NCBI GenBank assembly: GCA_023393475.1
Contig: JAEWLC010000037.1
Location: forward strand, 1 to 64,000
Length of the DNA stretch: 64,000 nt
Direction: 5' to 3'
Origin: Pseudomonadota bacterium
Lineage (GTDB): Bacteria; Pseudomonadota; Alphaproteobacteria; Rhizobiales; Devosiaceae
Shown here: piece by piece, positions 36,244 to 45,072 of the stretch
How positions within the stretch are numbered: the first letter of the stretch is position 1
Layout of the letters: the number at the start of each line of letters is the position of its first letter
Made by a program: the position numbers and the translations under genes
The notes under the pieces: model-generated
Told to the model about the DNA's origin: nothing
Seen by the model: the letters and a program-made list of their open reading frames with translations, nothing else
Databases searched by the model: none

Positions 36244-36320
36244 GGCGGAGTAGCTCAGTTGGTTAGAGCAGCGGAATCATAATCCGTGTGTCGGGGGTTC
36301 AAATCCCTCCTCCGCTACCA
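36244..36320 (+). tRNA. tRNA with anticodon CAT (elongator Met, possibly Ile2)
   Basis: A 77-nt cloverleaf. The acceptor stem pairs GGCGGAG with CTCCGCT (one G-T wobble at the end). The D-arm reads AGCTCAGTTGGTTAGAGC, the anticodon stem GCGGA/TCCGT holds loop ATCATAA with anticodon CAT, and the T-arm carries GGGGGTTCAAATCCCTC. The discriminator A is followed by an encoded CCA. The D-loop and stem are of the elongator type, not initiator. Lysidine-modified Ile2 also has CAT and cannot be excluded by sequence. Confidence 0.93.
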
Positions 36321-36408
36321 AAATTCATCAATGGCTTCACGGCCTTTTTGGCCAGAGACTGCCGCTTGCAGTCGTCCGCTTTGCGCCTGAAGCCGGCACT
36401 CGACCTGC

Positions 36409-37098
36409 CTAGCGTCCCCCGACCAACCGATACCCTACGCCCGGCTCCGTGAGGATGTAGCGGGGGTTGCCGGCGTCGTCGCCGAGCTTGTCGCGGATGT
36501 GGCCGATGGCGATGCGGAGGTAGTGGGCATCGGATTCGTGGGCGGGACCCCAGACGGTTGCGAGCAACTGCCTGTGAGTCACGAGGCGCCCGGCGTGGCG
36601 GACGAGGAGCGCGAGGACATCGAACTCCTTGCGGGTGAGCTTCACCTCCGCGCCGTTCATGCGGACCAGGTGCGCCGCGAGATCGATGCTCAGGTCGCCG
36701 ACGACGATGTTGGCCTTCTCGGCCTCCGGCGTCTTGCGGTTGCGGAGGAGTGCGCGGACGCGAGCCAGCAACTCGCCGGTGGCAAAGGGCTTGGTGACGT
36801 AGTCGTCGGCCCCGGCATCCAGCGCGGCGATCTTCTCCGTCTCGGCGTCGCGGACGGAGAGGACGAGGATGGGCAGCTGGCTCCACTCGCGGATTGCGGC
36901 GATGACCTGCTTGCCGTCCATGTCGGGCAGGCCCAGGTCCAGCACCACGAGGTCGGGCGCCTCTGTGGCGGCCTTCTCGACCCCCAGCCGTCCGCGGTCG
37001 GCTTCGCTGAAGCCAAACCCCGCGCTCTCCACGGCGATCTTGAGGAAGCGGCGGATCGGGGCTTCGTCTTCGATGACGAGGATGCGTGCCTCAGCCAT
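36409..37098 (-). CDS. kdpE: Response regulator KdpE (OmpR/PhoB family)
   Basis: A 229-residue two-component regulator. The receiver domain has acidic pocket EDE, phospho-acceptor Asp in VVLDLGLPDMDG and Lys in DDYVTKPF. The C-terminal winged helix reads LTRKEFDVLALLVRHAGRLVTHRQLL, ILTEPGVGYRL. It should activate kdp transcription when phosphorylated by KdpD under K+ limitation. It overlaps kdpD by 8 bases and is last in the leftward kdp operon. Confidence 0.95.
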   Translation of the reverse strand: MAEARILVIEDEAPIRRFLKIAVESAGFGFSEADRGRLGVEKAATEAPDLVVLDLGLPDMDGKQVIAAIREWSQLPILVLSVRDAETEKIAALDAGADDYVTKPFATGELLARVRALLRNRKTPEAEKANIVVGDLSIDLAAHLVRMNGAEVKLTRKEFDVLALLVRHAGRLVTHRQLLATVWGPAHESDAHYLRIAIGHIRDKLGDDAGNPRYILTEPGVGYRLVGGR

Positions 37099-39772
37099 GC
37101 GTCGCCTCCCTGGCTATGGGCAGCTCGATCTCGATGGTCGTACCGCGCCCCCCTGCCCCCGCCACGGCGCGAACCCGGCCGCCATGAGCCTCGACGAAGC
37201 CCCTTACGATGGCAAGGCCCAGGCCGGTGCCGGTCGGTCGCCGATCGCCCTCGCCGACCCGGTAGAAGAGATCGAACACTTTCTCCCGCTCCGCTTCGGG
37301 GATGCCCGGCCCCTGGTCGCTCACCGCGAGGGTCACGGCCTCGGGTCCGATTCCGGCGCCCACGGTGATGGTCGAGCCGGGCGGAGAGTATTTGGCAGCG
37401 TTCTCCAGCACATTGGCCACGGCCTGTCCGATGAGGACGGGATCCACGTCGACACTCGGGAGGTCGCGCGGCAGATCGACCGCCACGTTGTGGGACTGCA
37501 GTACGCGCGACAGGTCCATGCGGGCCGCGCCCACAATTTCCCGCAGGTCAACCGCGCTCCGTCTCGGTTTCAGGGCTCCGTATTCGAGGCGGGTCATGTT
37601 GAGGAGGTTCTGGACGTAGCGATCAAGGCGCTTCGCCTCGTCGAGGCCGGTCTCGACAAGCTCGCGGCGCCCCTCTGCCGACACGGACTCGTCGTCGAGG
37701 CCCGACAAGGCCCCGATGACTGAAACGAGGGGGGTACGCAGGTCATGGCTGAGCGAATTGAGGAGAGCGGTGCGGAGCTTTTCGCCCTCGGCCTCGACGC
37801 GCATGTCTTCGAGATCCGCGGCCATGCGGGTCCGCTCGATCGCCACCGCCACCTGATCTTCGACCGCCTGGATCAGGCGCCTGACCTCGGGATCGGTCCC
37901 GCGACGGGCGTCCTTGAACTGCAACCCGACCACGCCGATGAGCTCGGCGCCCGCCAACGGCACGAACATCCAGGGCGAAGTGGGCAGCGTCGACGTTCCG
38001 GCGCCCGCCGTCTCGCTCTTCTCGAAGGCCCATTGCGCCGCCGCCTGGGCCCGTGGATCGAGTTCCTCCTCGATGGCCGGATAGCCCTGTACCTGTTCGA
38101 GCTGCCCCGCCTTGCCCGGCATCAGGATGAGCGACTGACAGCCAAGGGTCGCGGCGATGTGGTAGGCGCCCGCGTAGAGGACGTCGTCCAGGTCTGACTT
38201 GGCCGCGACCTTCTTGGCGAAGTCGTAGAGCATGGCGGTCCGCTTCTGGTTGGCCCGCATGGTGGCCACCTGCGCCCGCAGGCGCCCGGCGAGACTACCC
38301 GTGAACAGCGCGCCGATGAGGAACAGGAGGATGCCGACGACGTCCTCCCCGCTCTGTACGGTGAAGGTGTAGCGCGGCGCGGTGTAGAAGAAATTATGCG
38401 CGAGGAAGCAAACCACGCTGGTCGCCAGCGCCGGGAAAAGGCCATAGCGCGCGCCGACGAACAGCACGGCGACGAGGTAGATCACCACCAGCGAGGGAGG
38501 CGGCACGAGGCCCAGGAGGTCGATGGGCAGCGCGATCAGTGTGGCGATTGCCGCACCGGCGACGCCGGCGGCAAGGGCCTGCCACGACAGGCCGATGCCG
38601 CCTGCGCTGGCCCTCGTCGCTGGCTCGGGGTGGCGCGGCTCGCCGGCGACGATCGTCACCTCGAAATCGGTAGCAGCATCGAGCAGCCGATCCGCCACGG
38701 GCTCACGGAAGAGCCCGGCAAGACTCTTGAGACGCGGACGCCCGACGACCAGCCGCGAGACATTGCGGGTCCGGGCGAAAGCCAGCAGTTCCTCGGCGGC
38801 ATCGCGGTCGACATGGAGGGTCACGACCTCCGCCCCAAGGGCCTCGGCCAGCTGCAGCGCCTCCGTCGTCAACTGGCGCGCGGCGTCCGGCAGCCCCTCG
38901 TGGCGGGTGGTCATCACCGTCACGGCGATCCAGGGGATACCCGCGCGGTCGGCCATGCGCTTGCCGGCCCGAACCAGAGTCTTGGCGATCGAGGATTCGT
39001 TGACGCAGACGAGGATGCGCTCCTGGGTCGGCCATGGACCGGCCAGCGCGTTGGCTTGCATCAGCCGCAGCATTTCGTCGTCGACGCGGCTGGCCGCAGT
39101 GCGGAGTGCCAGTTCGCGGAGCGCCGTGAGATTGGGCTTGGTGAAGAAGTTGTCGAGCGCCCGACCGACGGTTCCGGCCCGGTAGACCTTGCCCTGATGC
39201 AACCGGTCGATGAGTTCCTCTGGCGGCAGGTCGATGACTTCGATCTCGTCGGCTCGCCGGAACACCTCGTCCGGCACCGTCTCCTGTACCCGGACGCCGG
39301 TGATCCGGGCGATCACGTCGTTGAGGCTCTCGATGTGCTGGATGTTGAGCGTGGTGAGGACGTCTATGCCCGCATCGAGTACCTCCATGACGTCCTGCCA
39401 GCGCTTGAGGTGGCGCGAGCCGGGAACGTTGGTGTGGGCCAGCTCGTCGATCAGCGCCAGCTGGGGCTTGCGGGCGAGCAGCGCATCGAGATCGAGCTCG
39501 CCCAGTTTCTGGCCCCGGTAGTCCATCTCCTTGCGGGGCAGCAGCTGCAGGCCTTCGAGCAGCGCGTCGGTTTCGGACCGTCCGTGGGTCTCGACCAGCC
39601 CCACCACGACATCGGCACCCTGGCGAGCCAGGGTGCGTGCAGCTTCCAGCATGGCAAAGGTCTTCCCCACGCCGGGGGAGGCGCCGATGAAGATCTTCAG
39701 TTTGCCGCGCCCCGCCTGCCGCGTGGTTGCGAGCAGGGCATCGGGGCTTGGACGGACGGCGTCGGCCATCAT
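37091..39772 (-). CDS. kdpD: Sensor histidine kinase KdpD
   Basis: An 893-residue membrane kinase. The N-terminal KdpD domain carries Walker A GASPGVGKTFAML. Then come a USP-like domain (ILVCVNESSIAKTLVRAG), four membrane helices (DUF4118), a GAF-like domain, the HisKA box LLNSLSHDLRTPLVSVIG with the phospho-His, and HATPase motifs DQGPGIPEAEREKVFDLFYR and GTGLGLAIV. It senses K+ limitation. It overlaps kdpC by 4 bases. The domain order and length match canonical KdpD. Confidence 0.96.
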   Translation of the reverse strand: MMADAVRPSPDALLATTRQAGRGKLKIFIGASPGVGKTFAMLEAARTLARQGADVVVGLVETHGRSETDALLEGLQLLPRKEMDYRGQKLGELDLDALLARKPQLALIDELAHTNVPGSRHLKRWQDVMEVLDAGIDVLTTLNIQHIESLNDVIARITGVRVQETVPDEVFRRADEIEVIDLPPEELIDRLHQGKVYRAGTVGRALDNFFTKPNLTALRELALRTAASRVDDEMLRLMQANALAGPWPTQERILVCVNESSIAKTLVRAGKRMADRAGIPWIAVTVMTTRHEGLPDAARQLTTEALQLAEALGAEVVTLHVDRDAAEELLAFARTRNVSRLVVGRPRLKSLAGLFREPVADRLLDAATDFEVTIVAGEPRHPEPATRASAGGIGLSWQALAAGVAGAAIATLIALPIDLLGLVPPPSLVVIYLVAVLFVGARYGLFPALATSVVCFLAHNFFYTAPRYTFTVQSGEDVVGILLFLIGALFTGSLAGRLRAQVATMRANQKRTAMLYDFAKKVAAKSDLDDVLYAGAYHIAATLGCQSLILMPGKAGQLEQVQGYPAIEEELDPRAQAAAQWAFEKSETAGAGTSTLPTSPWMFVPLAGAELIGVVGLQFKDARRGTDPEVRRLIQAVEDQVAVAIERTRMAADLEDMRVEAEGEKLRTALLNSLSHDLRTPLVSVIGALSGLDDESVSAEGRRELVETGLDEAKRLDRYVQNLLNMTRLEYGALKPRRSAVDLREIVGAARMDLSRVLQSHNVAVDLPRDLPSVDVDPVLIGQAVANVLENAAKYSPPGSTITVGAGIGPEAVTLAVSDQGPGIPEAEREKVFDLFYRVGEGDRRPTGTGLGLAIVRGFVEAHGGRVRAVAGAGGRGTTIEIELPIAREATHG

Positions 39773-40317
39773 TGCATCAGCGCATCTAGCGCCTTGTTGA
39801 GCGCCAGCACATTGACGCGAGGCTCACCCAATACACCCAAGTCGCGGCCAAGCGTATGGGCGGCGATCAGGTCCCTGACCTGCGTTTCGGGCAGGCCTCG
39901 TGCCGCCGCTACGCGAGCGGATTGAGCCCGCGCCGCAGCCGGCGACAGGTGGGGGTCGAGCCCCGAGCCCGAGGCTGTGAGCAGGTCGGCGGGGACATCG
40001 CTGCCGCCATAGGCCGCCGCGCGCTCCTTGATCTGGTCGAGCAGCGCGGTCGAACTGGGACCGAAGTTCGACCCCGACGAACTCGATGCATCGTAGTTCA
40101 CGGCCGACGGGCGGCCGTGAAAATAGCGGTCGCTCTCGAAGGCCTGGCCGATGAGGCTGGAGCCGATGACCGTGCCGTCATTTTCGACCAACGAGCCGTT
40201 GGCTGCGACCGGGAACACGCCCTGGGCAATGCCGGTCATGGCGAACGGATAGGCGACGCCGGTCAGGAGGGTGAAGAAGGCGATGAAGACGATCGCCGGA
40301 CGAAGGTGGGTCAACAT
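39769..40317 (-). CDS. kdpC: K+-transporting ATPase subunit C (KdpC)
   Basis: A 182-residue protein with one N-terminal membrane helix (IVFIAFFTLLTGVAYPFAMTGIAQ) and a periplasmic domain carrying the family motifs GSSLIGQAF, YFHGRPSAVNYDASSSSGSNFGPSS and DLLTASGSGLDPHLSP. It acts as an accessory subunit of KdpFABC. The gap to kdpB is 11 bp. ATG at 40317. Confidence 0.96.
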   Translation of the reverse strand: MLTHLRPAIVFIAFFTLLTGVAYPFAMTGIAQGVFPVAANGSLVENDGTVIGSSLIGQAFESDRYFHGRPSAVNYDASSSSGSNFGPSSTALLDQIKERAAAYGGSDVPADLLTASGSGLDPHLSPAAARAQSARVAAARGLPETQVRDLIAAHTLGRDLGVLGEPRVNVLALNKALDALMQ

Positions 40318-40328
40318 GGAATGCCTCC

Positions 40329-42368
40329 TCAGGCGAGATGGAGCAGGTCGACGCAGAGGTCGATCAGCTTGATGCCGATGAACGGGGCGACGAGGCCGCC
40401 GAGGCCGTAGAGGGCGAGGTTGCGCCCGAGCAACGCCGAAGCCGACGAAGGCACGTATTTGACGCCCTTGAGGGCCACGGGGATCAGGGCCACGATCACC
40501 AGGGCATTGAAGATCAGGGCAGAGAGGATGGCCGAGGTCGGCGTACCCAGCCGCATGACATCCAGCACCGCGAGGCCCGGATAGGCCGTCACGAACAGAG
40601 CCGGGAGGATCGCGAAGTACTTGGCCACGTCATTGGCGATCGAGAAGGTCGTCAACGCGCCCCGAGAGATCAGCAACTGCTTTCCCACCAGCACGATCTC
40701 GATGAGCTTCGTCGGGTCGCTATCGAGGTCCACGAGGTTCCCGGCTTCCTTTGCCGCGGCTGTACCCGAGTTCATGGCAACACCCACATCGGCCTGGGCG
40801 AGCGCCGGGGCATCGTTCGAACCGTCGCCGCACATGGCGACCAGCCGCCCGTCGGCCTGTTCCGCGCGGATCAGTTCGAGCTTCCGTTCCGGTGTCGCCT
40901 CGGCGAGGAAGTCGTCCACACCGGCTTCGGCAGCGATGGCCGCTGCGGTCAACGGGTTGTCGCCGGTGATCATCACCGTGCGGATGCCCATCTTGCGAAG
41001 CTCGGCGAACCGCTCCCGGATACCCGGCTTCACCACGTCCTTGAGGTGCACGACGCCAAGGATGCGGATGTCCTCCGCGACGACGAGGGGCGTGCCACCC
41101 GACGAGGCGATGCGGCGGACGATCTTGTCGAGTTCCGGATCGAACGCGGCCCCGACATGCTTGAGCATGGCATCGGACGCGCCCTTGCGGATAGCCGTGC
41201 CGTCGGCCAGGTCGGCCCCCGACATGCGGGTCTGCGCCGTGAAGGGAACGAAGGTCGCCCCCTTGGCGGCGTCTCCCCTGAGCCTGAACTTCCGCAGCGC
41301 CAGCTCGACGATCGACTTGCCTTCAGGCGTTTCGTCCGACAGGGAGGCCAGGTACGCGGCTTCGGCCAGCTGATGCTCGGTGATACCCGCCAGCGGCTCG
41401 AAGGCATCCGCCATGCGGTTGCCGAAGGTGACGGTGCCGGTCTTGTCGAGCAGCAGCACATCGATGTCGCCCGCCGCCTCCACCGCACGGCCGGACTTGG
41501 CGATGACGTTTGCCTTCACCAGCCGGTCCATGCCGGCGATGCCGATGGCCGAAAGCAGTCCCCCGATGGTGGTCGGGATCAGCGTGATGAACAGCGCCGC
41601 GAGGTAGATCACGGGGATCTCGGTGCCGCTCCAGATGGCGAACACCGGCAGCGAAACGACCACGAACAGGAAGACCAGCGTCAGCGCAGCGAGGAGAATG
41701 TCGAGGGCAATCTCGTTGGGGGTCTTGGCGCGCTTCGCGCCCTCCACCAGTGCGATCATGCGGTCGAGGAAGGTGTTGCCCGGCGCGGCGGTGACCTTCA
41801 CCACCAGCCAGTCCGAGACCAGGCGCGTGCCGCCGGTGACGGACGAGCGGTCGCCGCCGGATTCGCGGATGACCGGTGCGGACTCGCCCGTGATGGCGCT
41901 CTCGTCCACCGAGGCGACGCCCTCGATCACTTCGCCGTCAGTGGGAACGACCACGCCCGCCTCGACGAGGATCACGTCGCCCTCCACGAGCTCGGAAGCA
42001 TCTCTCGGCACCGCAATGTCGCGGCGGCTGGGGTCCATCATCACCTTGGCGCGGGTGGTGGAGCGCGTGGCCCGGAAGGCGTCGGCACGCGCCTTGCCGC
42101 GTCCTTCGGCGATGGCCTCGGCGAAGTTGGCGAAGAGCACGGTGAACCACAACCAGATGGCAACCTGGACGCCGATGGCGAAGTCGGGCGAACCCGTCAC
42201 CGCGTCCCTGATCACCAGCACGGTGACCAGGAGCGACGTAAGGGCAGTGACGAAGATCACCGGGTTGCGCATCAGTCCGCGCGGATTGAGTTTGAGGACT
42301 GCCTGCAAGACGGCACGGCGCAGGATAGTGCCGTCGAAGAGGCTGATTTCGGCATTGGTCTTGGACAT
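40329..42368 (-). CDS. kdpB: K+-transporting ATPase ATP-binding subunit B (KdpB)
   Basis: A 679-residue P-type ATPase. The phosphorylation site Asp lies in VLLLDKTGTVTFGNR, the actuator motif is TGES, and the hinge reads ITGDNPLTAAAIAAEAGVDDFLAEATPE, with GDGSNDAPALAQADVGVAMNSGTAAAKEA following. It drives K+ uptake with KdpA. All key residues are intact. The gap to kdpA is 9 bp. Confidence 0.97.
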   Translation of the reverse strand: MSKTNAEISLFDGTILRRAVLQAVLKLNPRGLMRNPVIFVTALTSLLVTVLVIRDAVTGSPDFAIGVQVAIWLWFTVLFANFAEAIAEGRGKARADAFRATRSTTRAKVMMDPSRRDIAVPRDASELVEGDVILVEAGVVVPTDGEVIEGVASVDESAITGESAPVIRESGGDRSSVTGGTRLVSDWLVVKVTAAPGNTFLDRMIALVEGAKRAKTPNEIALDILLAALTLVFLFVVVSLPVFAIWSGTEIPVIYLAALFITLIPTTIGGLLSAIGIAGMDRLVKANVIAKSGRAVEAAGDIDVLLLDKTGTVTFGNRMADAFEPLAGITEHQLAEAAYLASLSDETPEGKSIVELALRKFRLRGDAAKGATFVPFTAQTRMSGADLADGTAIRKGASDAMLKHVGAAFDPELDKIVRRIASSGGTPLVVAEDIRILGVVHLKDVVKPGIRERFAELRKMGIRTVMITGDNPLTAAAIAAEAGVDDFLAEATPERKLELIRAEQADGRLVAMCGDGSNDAPALAQADVGVAMNSGTAAAKEAGNLVDLDSDPTKLIEIVLVGKQLLISRGALTTFSIANDVAKYFAILPALFVTAYPGLAVLDVMRLGTPTSAILSALIFNALVIVALIPVALKGVKYVPSSASALLGRNLALYGLGGLVAPFIGIKLIDLCVDLLHLA

Positions 42369-42377
42369 TTCGGTGCC

Positions 42378-44069
42378 TCAGAAGCTCTGGCCGGCGGCGA
42401 TCGACACGTGTTCGGCGATCGGCCCCAGGGCAAGGACAGGAAGGAAGGTCAGGGCGCCCACGATGAGGATCGTGGCGACCAGCAAGGTGACGAAGACCGG
42501 CCCGTGCGTCGGGAAAGTCCCGGCCGATGCCGGCGCGGTTTTCTTGGCCCCGAGCGACCCCGCGATGGCGAGGATCGGGATGATGTAGCCGAAGCGGGCG
42601 AACAGCATCGCAATGCCCAGCCAGGCATTGTGCCAGTCGACATTGGCGGTAAAGCCCGCAAAGGCCGAGCCGTTGTTGCCCGTGGCCGAGCTGTAGGCGT
42701 AGAGCAGTTCGGTAAGGCCATGCGGTCCGGCATCCTGGACGCTGGTCTGGGCATTGCCGGTGACGATGGCCAACGCCGAGAAGGCGAGGACACCGATCGG
42801 CATGATCAGAAGCGTCAGCGCCGCCAGCTTGATCTCGCGGGCCTCGATCTTCTTGCCCAGATACTCGGGCGTGCGTCCGACCATGAGGCCGGCAAGGAAC
42901 ACGGTGACGACGACCAGCAGCAACATGCCGGTGAGGCCGACACCCGCCCCGCCGAACACCACTTCACCCAGCTCGATGTTGAGCATCGGGATCATGCCGC
43001 CGAGCGGGCTGAAGCTGTCATGCATGGAGTTGACCGAGCCGTTCGACGCGGCGGTTGTGACTTCGGCCCACATGGCGGAGTTGACGACGCCGAAGCGGAC
43101 TTCCTTGCCTTCCATGTTCCCCGATCCCTCGGCGACATAGGGCGCGTGCAGCGGATTGGTGGCGATCTCCGCGGCGTAGATGCCCGCAAAGCCTAGGACG
43201 AACAGGATACCCATCGCAGCGAACAGGGCTCGGCCCTGCCGCTTGTCGCCGACCATGCGGCCGAAGGTGAAGCAGAAGGCCACCGGGATCACGAGGATCG
43301 AGAGCATCTCGAGGAAGTTGCTCAGGGCCGTCGGGTTCTCGAACGGGTGCGCGGAGTTGACGTTGAAGAAGCCGCCGCCATTGGTGCCGAGCTGCTTGAT
43401 CGCCACCTGGCTCGCCACGGGACCGACGGCGATGGTCTGCTGTCCGCCCTCGAGTGTCGTCGCGACGACGCTCGGCGACATGGTCTGCGGCACGCCCTGC
43501 CAGACGAGCGCCAGCGCCAAGATGATCGAGATCGGAAGCAGGACGTAGAGCGTCGAGCGCGTCATGTCGGCCCAGAAATTGCCGATGGCCTTGCTCTGCT
43601 TGCCCGCGAGCCCCCGCGCCACGCCCGCCGCGACTGCCATGCCGGTGGCCGCCGACACGAAGTTCTGCGTGGTGAGCCCCGCCATCTGACTGAAATAGCT
43701 CATGGTGGTCTCGCCGCCATAGCTCTGCCAGTTGGTGTTGGAGACGAACGAGATCGCCGTGTTGAACGCAAGGTGCGCCGGGATCCCGGGCAATCCCTGC
43801 GGGTTGAATGGCAGGAGGTCCTGGAACCTCAGGATCACGAAGAGCAGCGCAAACCCGGCGGCGTTGAAGGCCAGCATGGCCAGCGCATAGACCTGCCAGC
43901 TCTGGCTCTTTTCCGGATCGATGCCTGCCAGCCGGAAAAGCGGCCGTTCGACCGCCGCGAGGAAGCCGGGGACGCCGGCGTAGATCTTCGCCATGTAGGC
44001 GCCGAGCGGCACTGCAAGAGCGACGAGGACGACGCAGTAAAGCGCAAACTGAAGGAGATCGGATGTCAT
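42378..44069 (-). CDS. kdpA: K+-transporting ATPase subunit A (KdpA)
   Basis: A 563-residue channel-like subunit with about ten membrane helices and selectivity-filter-like repeats: FNTAISFVSNTNWQSYGGE, KQLGTNGGGFFNVNSAHPFENPT, and later segments with NNGSAFAG. It forms the K+ selectivity path of the Kdp pump. The ATG at 44069 has GAGGG a few bases upstream. The gap to kdpF is 7 bp. Confidence 0.97.
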   Translation of the reverse strand: MTSDLLQFALYCVVLVALAVPLGAYMAKIYAGVPGFLAAVERPLFRLAGIDPEKSQSWQVYALAMLAFNAAGFALLFVILRFQDLLPFNPQGLPGIPAHLAFNTAISFVSNTNWQSYGGETTMSYFSQMAGLTTQNFVSAATGMAVAAGVARGLAGKQSKAIGNFWADMTRSTLYVLLPISIILALALVWQGVPQTMSPSVVATTLEGGQQTIAVGPVASQVAIKQLGTNGGGFFNVNSAHPFENPTALSNFLEMLSILVIPVAFCFTFGRMVGDKRQGRALFAAMGILFVLGFAGIYAAEIATNPLHAPYVAEGSGNMEGKEVRFGVVNSAMWAEVTTAASNGSVNSMHDSFSPLGGMIPMLNIELGEVVFGGAGVGLTGMLLLVVVTVFLAGLMVGRTPEYLGKKIEAREIKLAALTLLIMPIGVLAFSALAIVTGNAQTSVQDAGPHGLTELLYAYSSATGNNGSAFAGFTANVDWHNAWLGIAMLFARFGYIIPILAIAGSLGAKKTAPASAGTFPTHGPVFVTLLVATILIVGALTFLPVLALGPIAEHVSIAAGQSF

Positions 44070-44076
44070 CGCGCCC

Positions 44077-44166
44077 TCAGAACTTCTCGGGGCGGATCAG
44101 TGCCGCCACGGCGTAGAGGAGGATGACGACCGCCGTAAAGAGGCCGAGACCGACGTCGAGGGTCAT
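44077..44166 (-). CDS. kdpF: K+-transporting ATPase subunit F (KdpF), 29 residues
   Basis: Translation gives MTLDVGLGLFTAVVILLYAV then AALIRPEKF and stop. It is a single hydrophobic helix ending in the R-P-E-(R/K)-F signature of KdpF, and it lies directly before kdpA. GGGGAGG sits 5-6 nt upstream of its ATG, inside the preceding mini-gene whose stop overlaps this start (ATGA). KdpF stabilises the KdpABC complex. Confidence 0.92.
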   Translation of the reverse strand: MTLDVGLGLFTAVVILLYAVAALIRPEKF

Positions 44167-44252
44167 CAGAGCCTCCCCGCAGCGGCAACGGCGAGCCAGC
44201 AGAGCCCGAAGCCCAGCAGACCTCCGGCGAAATAGGCAATATCGGCAAGCAT
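44166..44252 (-). CDS. Unnamed 28-residue membrane peptide preceding kdpF
   Basis: Translation from ATG 44252 gives MLADIAYFAGGLLGFGLCWL then AVAAAGRL. It is one membrane-spanning helix with a charged C-terminal end. ATGGAG lies just upstream of this start; a second ATG at 44264 would add four residues but has no ribosome site. Its stop overlaps the kdpF start (ATGA), the usual arrangement for coupled subunits. It is not KdpF, which follows. It could be an extra small subunit or a translational leader. Confidence 0.65.
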   Translation of the reverse strand: MLADIAYFAGGLLGFGLCWLAVAAAGRL

Positions 44253-44296
44253 CGAATGCTCCATCAATAGAGATGGAGCCGGGCTACTCCCCAGCC

Positions 44297-44348
44297 GCGT
44301 AAAGGCTCTAGATCGAAACGGGCAAGGTCGCGTAACGGGAGCGTAAAG
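44297..44348 (-). promoter_or_regulatory. Candidate KdpE operator: GCGTAA repeats in 11-bp register
   Basis: GCGTAAAG occurs at 44297-44304 and 44341-44348, and GCGTAAC at 44330-44336. Start-to-start distances are 33 and 11 bases, all multiples of 11, as for direct-repeat sites of OmpR/PhoB-family regulators such as KdpE. The cluster lies 45-96 bases upstream of the first kdp operon start. The E. coli KdpE site is different (T-rich), so this is an inference from spacing. Confidence 0.45.
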
Positions 44349-44496
44349 CCAGCGTTCGGCTTGGGCCACAAGCCGCCGTGTGGAGGTGCCGCTCGCTGCG
44401 GCCCTTCGCCCATGCATCCGCCGGCTGCGAGCGGAACTCCCCAGTCACTCCCGCTGGCGGCTGCTGGGCAGTGTCACGGATGCCGGCATATCGCCG

Positions 44497-45072
44497 TCAC
44501 CACCCGAGCGGGTCTCCTTCGGGGGAGGTCAGCTCTACCGGAAACGCTTCGTTGGGATGGCCGGCGATGGCCAGTGCCAATTTCTCCGGCACCGGCTCGC
44601 GGCCTGGATCGAGGGCGATGACGGCGCAGGTGATGCCGGCGGGCTGCCATTCGACCGAGAGGCAGCGCCAGAGGGCGTGGGCGGCGGCGCGGAACGGGCG
44701 AGCGAGGTACTGGCCGTCGATGTCGGTGTGCTCCATCCGTGCCGTGGTCGTGCTCAGCAGCACGGTGCGGCCCTGCCCGGCCTCCAGCCGTGGCTTCAGG
44801 GCGGCGGCGAGGCGGAAGGGCCAGTAGGTCAGCCGGTGCATGGCGGCGGCAAGGTCGCCGCGGCGAACGCTCCCGTCGGCTGGAGTCGGCGGCTCGAAAT
44901 CGTCGGCGACGACCAGCAGGTCGAGCGGTCCGGCGTCAGGCTCCGGCGTCGGGTGGCCGGTGCCGGCGGGTATCACGGTGACGGTCGCACCCTGCTGCTC
45001 GAACTGCGCCGCAAGCTCGGTCGCCAGGGCACCGCTGCCAGCGATGATAATAGTCTGCGGAGCGCTCACCAT
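44497..45072 (-). CDS. Degenerate short-chain dehydrogenase-like protein
   Basis: A 191-residue SDR-fold protein with a recognisable nucleotide loop (IIIAGSGALATELAAQF). Aligned with its upstream neighbour (YCYRASKTALNATWRS against YLARPFRAAAHALWRC), the catalytic Tyr is replaced by Ala and Lys by Arg. It shares the EWQPxGITC stretch with the neighbour, so the two look like a tandem duplication. The start overlaps the neighbour's end by 7 bases. Probably not an active reductase; a regulatory or heteromeric role is possible. Confidence 0.7.
   Translation of the reverse strand: MVSAPQTIIIAGSGALATELAAQFEQQGATVTVIPAGTGHPTPEPDAGPLDLLVVADDFEPPTPADGSVRRGDLAAAMHRLTYWPFRLAAALKPRLEAGQGRTVLLSTTTARMEHTDIDGQYLARPFRAAAHALWRCLSVEWQPAGITCAVIALDPGREPVPEKLALAIAGHPNEAFPVELTSPEGDPLGW

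Noticed and set aside
36244..36408. tRNA as integration site of a mobile element
   Set aside because: No integrase, no repeated 3' tRNA end and no mobility gene within reach.
40338..43196. 952-residue open frame antisense to kdpA and kdpB
   Set aside because: Spans two well-supported genes on the opposite strand and has no recognisable domain.
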